Assembly (NCBI GenBank): GCA_030734395.1
Contig: JAUZTG010000048.1
Location: forward strand, 2,914,001-2,978,000
Source: Sarocladium kiliense
Taxonomy: Eukaryota > Ascomycota > Sordariomycetes > Hypocreales > Sarocladiaceae
Length of the DNA: 64,000 bases
Reading direction: 5' to 3'
Shown piece by piece: positions 57,209 through 64,000 of this stretch (its first letter is position 1; every line of letters begins with the position of its first letter). The notes under the pieces are model-generated. The model worked only from the letters and a program-made list of their open reading frames with translations. It had not been told where the DNA came from and made no database searches. The translations under genes were made by a program, and so were the position numbers.

Positions 57209-59198
57209 TCACTGCATCCTCTTCCTCTTCCTGTCATCGTCGCCTCGCGGGTCGTCGTCTTCGTCAGACCTCTCCGCCGTGTCACTTGGATTGAGGATGT
57301 GTGCCATGCTGCCTCGCCTAGTCGGTGGCGCCGAGGAATCCTTCACACCCAACTTGTCGCGCGTGGCGGAGCCCCAAGACCAGTTCCCAAATGTGTCACC
57401 TCCGCTGCTCCCATTGCTACCAGGCTGTGCGAACGGTGGACCCGGTGGTGTGGTGGGCCGTGAACTGGCATGGGGTTGCGGCGCGGCTGGCTGGAGGCTG
57501 TAGGTTGAAAGTGACTCGCGCAATCGTTGGTCGTCCGGCCCGCCACGATTTGGTGAAGATGGCCATGGTGCTGCGGGTGCATTGCCTGGAGGAAAGTGCC
57601 CGGGAACTGCGCCCCAGCCATGCTCCCTGATATCCGCAGACGTATGTCTTCTAGCGAGGCTGCCTGGTAGTTCAACATTGGAGAGTGGATGGCGCTCAGG
57701 AGGTGGTGCGTGGGCAGCGTTGCGCAAAGGAGATGAGTGCGTCGCGGTTCCTGTAGGGCCGCTACCGCCTCCAATAGAACCAAATGGTCGTCGCGCTCCT
57801 GTGGACAATGTCGAAGATACAGGTGGTCGATAGAGGTTGTGTGCCCTCGATTGTGGAACCGTGAGACCTGGTCGTCTCGGGTCGTCTTGCGCCAGCTGTC
57901 TCGGTGAAACAGGAGGGTTCTCCATCGTGCCGAAATATTGCTGGCGGCCGCCAAAAGGAGCTTCATGATGTTCATCGAGGGCGCGGACTGCGTCGACTTG
58001 CTTTTGAACCTCTCCTTGGAGGTTTATGACTGGAATCGATTAGCTGAATCCGAACTCAGAACTGTCAGTCATATACATACTATCCCTGTAATGGGGGCTC
58101 TCCGAAGGGAAGAGCGAAAGAAGGGTACGGGACAGCTCCTGGTTGAATTGCAGTAAACGGCCCATCGTCTCCGTCACAACCTGATTCCTAACGTGCATAT
58201 ATTGAGCCGATTCTTCGCTCCTCTGCAATCGCGCACTGAGATCGAATAGAGTGTGCTCGATGCCAGTCATCCGAGACTCGGAGCTCTCGGGAGGCATAGG
58301 CATAGCCTCAGTCGGTGTACCAGGGTGCGAGGATGATGTCTTCGTGTAGTTGTTCTCGCGATGGACCAGGGCATGTCGGCTGGCGCGTCGCTTGATCTCC
58401 CGTAGGCCTAGAAGGTCGCCACGTTTGAAGTTACCATTGCCGTGTTTGAATTCCCACAATGTCGACTCCGGATGCCCAGTATGGAATACGTCTCGCTCTA
58501 AAGTACCGCCATGTTAGACAGGCTTGCGCATTGCAGTCTCGGGGCAATACGGGACGAACCTTTGTGAAACCCGTACATATTCAATTGGCGCACGAAGGAT
58601 GAGATATTTGTATGCTTGAAGTATTGTCTGCGAGAAGCGTGAGACAATCTGCGGCCATGGAAATTGCCAGGAGAACATGTGTCTTCGACTTACGATAGCA
58701 CTTTTGAGAAATCTGCAGATGGAGACATTACGAAGCTCTCCCCATTTTCTGCCCAAGAAATCAGGTGAGAGATGCTGCTGTCCTCCAACATGCTGTCGTT
58801 TGCTGTCAGCTCCTGATGCCATCATTATCTCCCGTGTGGCCGAGATCCTACCTATAGAGCTTGTGGATGAAGGCTGTCTGGACGACCTTGGTCTGGACAG
58901 ATCCCGAAGAAGCTGCCGGCGGAGCTGGCATGCTGTTGCTGGCCGATAAGCCGGCGTTCTGCTCGGCTGAAGCTTCATCTTTCGGTCGCTCTTCGGATCG
59001 CCCGTTGGTCGCCTCGCGCTGGCCGCGATCGGTGTTCGAATCGCTCGTGGGCGAGGTGCCCTCCATAGGGTCACCGGGTGAAGGAGCCGACATGCTGATA
59101 GTAGGAGTAGGTATGGGCACGACACGTGCACCCATCGAGTTAGAGGGTGTGTCGGGCAAATGTGTCGCGATGCGTGGACTCTCAATCCTGGTAGCCAT
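57209..59198 (-). CDS. HSF-domain transcription factor (Sfl1-like)
   Basis: Five exons on the minus strand: 59198-58852, 58792-58694, 58627-58560, 58497-58081, 58029-57209; 583 residues. A Ser/Pro-rich N-terminus of about 105 residues leads into a complete heat-shock-factor DNA-binding domain spread over exons 1-4: AFIHKLYSMLED, LISWAENGESFVMS, the recognition helix QYFKHTNISSFVRQLNMYGFHK, and TLWEFKHGNGNFKRGD. A predicted coiled coil follows (HTLFDLSARLQRSEES). The long C-terminal part is Pro/Ser/Gly-rich and disordered and ends with KRKRMQ. The domain and the GNFKRGDLLGLREIKRR extension resemble fungal Sfl1, a repressor of flocculation and filamentous growth, more than Hsf1; this is a judgement, not a tree. 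Intron 3 has a GTTCGT donor. Confidence 0.9.
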
Positions 59199-62100
59199 TG
59201 GGCCTAGGCATGGCGATTAGCATTTGTAGCGAAGCAGGAGCTGCGAGAGCAGCGATTTCATGACCGCATGAGAGTGAGAAGAGGTCGGAAAATGGAGAGC
59301 GACGAGAGAAAGTGAGTGTTATCGGCGTGTGTCGGCGCCACTGGCCAGTGTCGCGAGGCAATAGTGCTGAATGCGGAGCTTGAAGCGGAGGGGACGGGCG
59401 ATGGACGGGCGATGGGGGGGGGAGGGCTCGGCGCCATGGACGCACAAGCCCCCAACGCGCGCAAGACTCTAATTGGGCTTGTAAGACGGGGTTGCAGGGA
59501 CGTACCTCATGTCTACCATGTCCAGGATCTATAGTGAGTGAAGGACCACTTTCTGAGACAAGATTGCTTCGGACAACACAAGATTATGTGTAGGTGCGCG
59601 CGTCGCGGGAGAGGAAGAGAGTGGGTGTATATCGTGAGCGAGCTGAAGAAAGAACGTGCCAACGGGTGCGGAGCGGGCAAACGGCGCGGCAGAGGCTAAT
59701 GAAGGGGAACAGGATCAGGCGCAGCGTTGCGCCTTTGGAGGGGAAGCCAGGGCGCGGCGAGGTTATGAGAGAAGTGGGCGTCGTTGACGGAGCGGCGGGA
59801 GCAAGGTGGAGCAACGGCGATATGGCTGTCGCCGGCGCCGGAGGAGCCCTGTCTTGATGGTAGAAGTTTTCCTGGACGAAGCGTTGGTATGTAGCTGTAT
59901 GGATGTTGTACGATGGCGAGCTTTTTAGTCGTAAGTCTGAGACGGAGTTTGAACTGTGAGGGTTGCGTGGACTGGGGAGCTGAGCTAGAAACTGGACAGT
60001 CTTTGGCAGGACGCTCAGCTAGCAGCAAATGGTGAGAATCGGCAGACCAGATGCCCACACCCCTGCGAATATGATGGATGGACTTTCAGCTGTTGCAGCA
60101 ATGCAGGTTGCAGGTTGGTTCCAAGGCCGCACACTGAGATGGGACTGGTGGTCTGCAGACTTGAAGCTTCTAGAACTTCCCTTGGAGCTGGCGAATGCGA
60201 GTTTTAGTGGCGTCGCCGGACTGGTCTATCTAGTGGGCGCATGTCAGTTCAGCGGCCATGGACAACCGGAACGTATGGAAGCAGCTGGGAAGCATCAAGC
60301 GCTGGGTGTGGCAGAAGCTAACGAACGACACAACAGAAGCTGTGGGCGAGAACCGAGGAGGAAAACACACGACGACTTCCGAGACAGACCGAAAGCCAAG
60401 CACCTGGGCAAAAGAGGGGACAGCAAACGGGCTTTGGAACCATTGAACAGGGTACGGTACCTTGTCTCGCAGAAGTCCAAATGATGCAGCAGAACAACAG
60501 TTTCACACACCTTTCGACAAGAGCTTGTCTTGTGCCGGCAGGTGGGTGGTGTGCTGGGAGCTTCCTTGTCTGGCAGCTGGTTAAGAGGGGCCCAGGTCGA
60601 GCTTCTGTTCTCCACGCGCGGGGGGCGTCGCGAGCAAGGTTGGGTCCGTGCGACGAGTGGAGGCTTGTATCGAGAGCCGAGTGATTGGAGGATTTGTGCG
60701 TCTGGGTGGATGACTGGGCCCGATCGCGGAAGTAGAGGCCAGATCCTGGGCTTGCAGCCGAGGACAAGGTGAGGATGCTGCTGATGATGATGGTGGTAGT
60801 AAGAGATGAGTACCGTGCGTCTTGCCTCTGAACCGTGCGAGCCTAAGATATCTTACTTGAGGGGGTAGGAAGGAAGAAACGAAGGACGGAGGGAAGGAGA
60901 GACTCACAGCTGCTCTCGACTGTGAGATCATGACGGCAGATGACCCACTGGGCTACAGCGGTCTCCAGCTCACTGACAGGGACCTTCTTCGGAGCTGCGG
61001 CGGCACGGTGAGTCTAGAACGCTAACTGGAGACCACTGATGCCCGCTGTAATCTACGGCCAGTGCTGATGGCAGATGCCTGCAACAGTCAAAGACAGGAA
61101 TCTGCCATCCGTCCAAGACGGTCCTGTTCCATGCTGATGCACGCTTCACGGCAGAGAGACGCCGGTACTTGCAGCGCCCCGCAAACCCAGCGCCCAGGCC
61201 AGGTATCGTCCTCCGCCGTCCGTTCCCAACATCGTATTTTCAACCACCGTTTTCTCGACTTCTCAATGAGCAAATGAGCCTGATCACTTCCTGCGAAGGC
61301 GGGACATGCGTCCGTTGCTTCCTCACAACCACCTCGAAACAGACTTCGCAATCTCTTCATCTGCCTGTGCCCAAATTACTCACCGTCCCATCTTCGCCAG
61401 CCACCCTCAGGACTGGCCCAAACTCTATCAACCCCCAAGATCGCACCTATCAGCCCTAGGAATGCTTGTCCTTCTCTTCATGACGTCTAGCATCAGGCAG
61501 CCATGGTGCAATTGCTATGGCTAAGCTTTTCCTTTCACATGTCACCCGTTCTGCCCAACATTCTTTTCCTTCCTTCGAAAGCTCTCTCCCTCCCTGGTCG
61601 CAGATCAGCAGGGCCAAAGGTTCTTGTCTCAGTTTGCTCCGAGGGACCACCACCGTTTGTGGCGACGAGAAGCAGTCCTCGTAAACAATCTCTTGACTTC
61701 CGGCACTTTGGTGCAGCCAAGCTAAACGTTATTCGTCTGGTGTCCCGCTTCACATCCTCACCACAATGTCTCATCTCAACCAAGGTTTTCCCTCTCCTCT
61801 GCATCCGCAACAATCGCGGAATCAGGAAAGGGTACGCGAAAGCTACCCCTCCATCCATGCAGCCCCCAATCAGGAACGGCACGTAAGCTGATAATCAATG
61901 GCAGCAGAAGTAATAACACGCGCTTCCCGGCGTGCCCACCGCTCGGGTCACCCCGGCTGTCAACGTGAAGATCATGCCGGTGACGCCCTGCAAGCCCAAT
62001 CTCACTTCCCTGACCAATTACGTGCGCAGGGCGCCAAACCTGACCCTCGGTGCTGCCCAGCTATCTTATACTTGCATGATGCCTACAATGCATTGCCCAC

Positions 62101-63497
62101 GTAGCCTCAGGAAAAGCAAAGAGAACGGCAAACTCCGCAGAGTGCTCTCCGGAAAGATCGTAGTGATGGATTATTGGCTTTCTTCTCCCCAACGGCCTTC
62201 CAGGTTATCTGATACCATCGAAACCTTGATCACGAAGCTGCTCGCCCCAACGTGCCTGGTACAGGGTACAGGGTCCAGCACGTAAAGCCGTAGCTGACCG
62301 CCCTCCTTGCAGGTGGTTGCGATGAAGTACTAACGGAACGAGTAAAGGCATTGTATTTGCCTTTTCTGCACCGCATCTGGCTCTCGGTAGCCGGCCGGTC
62401 CCGAACAGATTGACAGCCGATTGTAGTGTTGGCCTTAGCCTAAAACGCTCTCATATCAGGCGTCTCGACAAAGCATGTGAAAGCTCACGCTTCCACGACC
62501 ATGAAGCTCGCAACAGCAGTACTCGCAGGGCAGTCGTTCATTCGTAGCTCATCATTAGCTCACAGGTAACAGCGGAACATAACATCAAGTTCCATCGTCG
62601 CAGAAATAAAGCAAAGCCCACCATCTACTGAGCTCCGCTCGGGTGGTCCATCCTGCAGGTCTACCTATATCACCTGCAGCTATTGTCCGGGCCAACCCGT
62701 CGATCAAACTGAGCATTCAGCCCCGGACAAGGGTTGTTTCGTCACGCGATATTGGAAAGGCTGAGAGTGGGGGAACAGAGGCTAAGGTGACAAAACAGGA
62801 TACCGAGGCGGGAATGCAGATGGCTGGAGATCCAACAAGATGCCACACCAGATGGCGAGCTGAACCGATAAGTGACATGGCCTGCTTTGCCAACCAATAC
62901 TAAGCGTTTCCAAGGCAGGGAATGCCTTGATACCCCAGGATACGCTTGAGGACAGATAGCTTGGCGCGGGAACTATCATTGACGTCTTTCCGAACATAAT
63001 CGATAATTGCATTTAGCCGGTAGATAATCAGATTCAACATCCAATATTGTCGTTTCAGCTGCCAGGTTCTGGGTGAACAACTCCGCAGAAACGAATGCGC
63101 CATGATCTACTGGCTCTGACAAGTCGTAGATTCAGGACAAAGTATAATCACATGCAGGGTGTTTGAACAAGGATCTGATGCGCATAATTGCCCTCCATTA
63201 CAAACAGCATTAACATCGTACAATTCTTTCACCTGTCGCGTTAGAGCGAACGGTCACTTATTGACAGTGTATGTTTCAGACCTGCAAATTATTATCATTC
63301 ATCGCTTCTTGCTATATTATACTGATAGTCAGCCCGGGCCACTTGTCCTTACGAATAATAGCAAAGGGCATAGAGCGTTGAGGATGGATGAGTATCTGGC
63401 GTCAGGCCCGCGAACCTTACTTCAGTGCAAGGCAATCGGCGCTTCTCCAAAAGAAAAAAAAAGAGAGAGAAAAGTATCAAAACTCAAGTGCTTTCAT
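59199..63497. other. 4.3-kb gene-free region
   Basis: Promoter side of the HSF-type gene, then sequence without a supported gene. Open frames of 60-150 codons overlap on both strands with no recognisable domain. No repeat array or transposon end noticed. Confidence 0.5.
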
Positions 63498-64000
63498 TTA
63501 TATGTGTGGAAGACAGGTCGACCAACTGACTTGTACAAAAACGCTACTGTCGAGATGTCTGAGCTGCAAGAACGTCTCTACGATCTGGTACATCCGAGCC
63601 ACCCCGTAGATGACCGCAATCGGCATGATAGTCCAGAACTCCCACGCCAGAGGCAACTCGATAACCTTTCGCGTGGTCGCATTTCTCTCTTGCCTCTCAC
63701 GCCTCTCTTCTTCGAGACGAGTAAGTGCTTGTTTGTGGAAAAGGTATAGGTATAGCCATCGCCATCTTCCAAGTCGGGCCCAAGATGCGGCCGTCTCAAA
63801 GATCCAGAATGCAGCTGTGACGCCGAATAAGAGAAGGCTAGAAGCGCGCCATAGGATCTTCTCTGTCTCACTTGGGAAAGCAAAGTTCCATCCCAATACG
63901 TGAAGACCAGTGAAAAGGAGCGTGGCGAAGCAGACGCAGTATTCCTGGATACCGTAAGGATTCATAGGGAATCTGTCGTTGGGGATCCGCTGGATTGGAC
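63498..64000 (-). CDS. Conserved fungal multi-pass membrane protein, 5' part beyond the window
   Basis: The minus-strand frame is open from the stop at 63498 to the right edge, and the true start lies outside. At least 166 residues are visible. The edge sequence (IQRIPNDRFPMNPYGIQEY) and the C-terminal block (ELPLAWEFWTIMPIAVIYGVARMYQIVETFLQLRHL...VQVSWSTCLPHI) match a large family of uncharacterised fungal integral membrane proteins that I recognise by this ending. Hydrophobic helices occur at LLFTGLHVLGW, SSLLLFGVTAAFW and the final MPIAVIYGVARM. A charged loop (LEEERRERQERN) separates them. The Met at 63965 is internal, since the family normally reads straight through it. Function unknown. 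Confidence 0.85.
   Translation of the reverse strand, partial: PIQRIPNDRFPMNPYGIQEYCVCFATLLFTGLHVLGWNFAFPSETEKILWRASSLLLFGVTAAFWIFETAASWARLGRWRWLYLYLFHKQALTRLEEERRERQERNATTRKVIELPLAWEFWTIMPIAVIYGVARMYQIVETFLQLRHLDSSVFVQVSWSTCLPHI

Overview
The window reads as a gene-dense stretch with some gene-poor gaps from a filamentous ascomycete (Pezizomycotina; Dothideomycetes is my guess, not shown). The reasons are short introns, mostly 47-90 nt with GTAAGT/GTATGT donors and CTRAY branch sites; Kozak-type starts (CACC/GCC before ATG); no operons or Shine-Dalgarno sites; and families restricted to or typical of filamentous fungi. Base composition is near balanced. I see no CRISPR array, rRNA gene, convincing tRNA gene, intact transposon or virus. 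Exon models were built by hand from frame, splice signals and remembered family similarity; no alignment or RNA data were available.

Layout. 1-4 kb: KGD4/YMR-31 (2-oxoglutarate dehydrogenase subunit, +) and a small octapeptide-repeat protein (-). 4-8.3 kb: gene-free. 8.3-14.5 kb: a seven-exon amino-acid permease (+) and an 880-residue fusion of a pseudokinase, a coiled coil and a fungal membrane domain (+). 15.5-19.2 kb: a Cdc25-type SH3/RasGEF (-). 19.2-31.7 kb: about 12 kb without a recognisable gene. 31.7-38 kb: an ARMH3/DUF1741 protein (+) and an SF1 helicase with a degenerate Walker B motif (+). 38.7-47.9 kb: a minus-strand run of LSC2, a GH16 glycosidase, an O6-alkylguanine-DNA alkyltransferase, ISA1 and an UNC-93-like transporter with 13 exons. 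47.9-51 kb: gene-free. 51-56.6 kb: a fructosamine-3-kinase (+), the ESCRT-III gene VPS20 (-) divergent from RIX7 (+), and a small lysine-rich protein (+). 57.2-59.2 kb: a heat-shock-factor-type regulator (-). 59.2-63.5 kb: gene-free. The right edge cuts a conserved fungal membrane protein (-).

Functionally this is a housekeeping neighbourhood, not a pathway cluster. KGD4 and LSC2 both serve the 2-oxoglutarate to succinate part of the TCA cycle, and ISA1 supplies [4Fe-4S] clusters to mitochondrial enzymes, but they are far apart and separately promoted. I found no clear undescribed multi-gene system. The most unusual items are (i) a dispersed, degenerate 12-bp minisatellite family at three or four loci, two of them just 3' of a gene in the same relative orientation; (ii) the pseudokinase/membrane fusion; (iii) the Cys-Ser-Asp-Arg octapeptide-repeat protein with a PPxY motif; (iv) degenerate ATPase motifs in the SF1 helicase and in domain D1 of RIX7; and (v) a recurrent GTTCGT 5' splice site.
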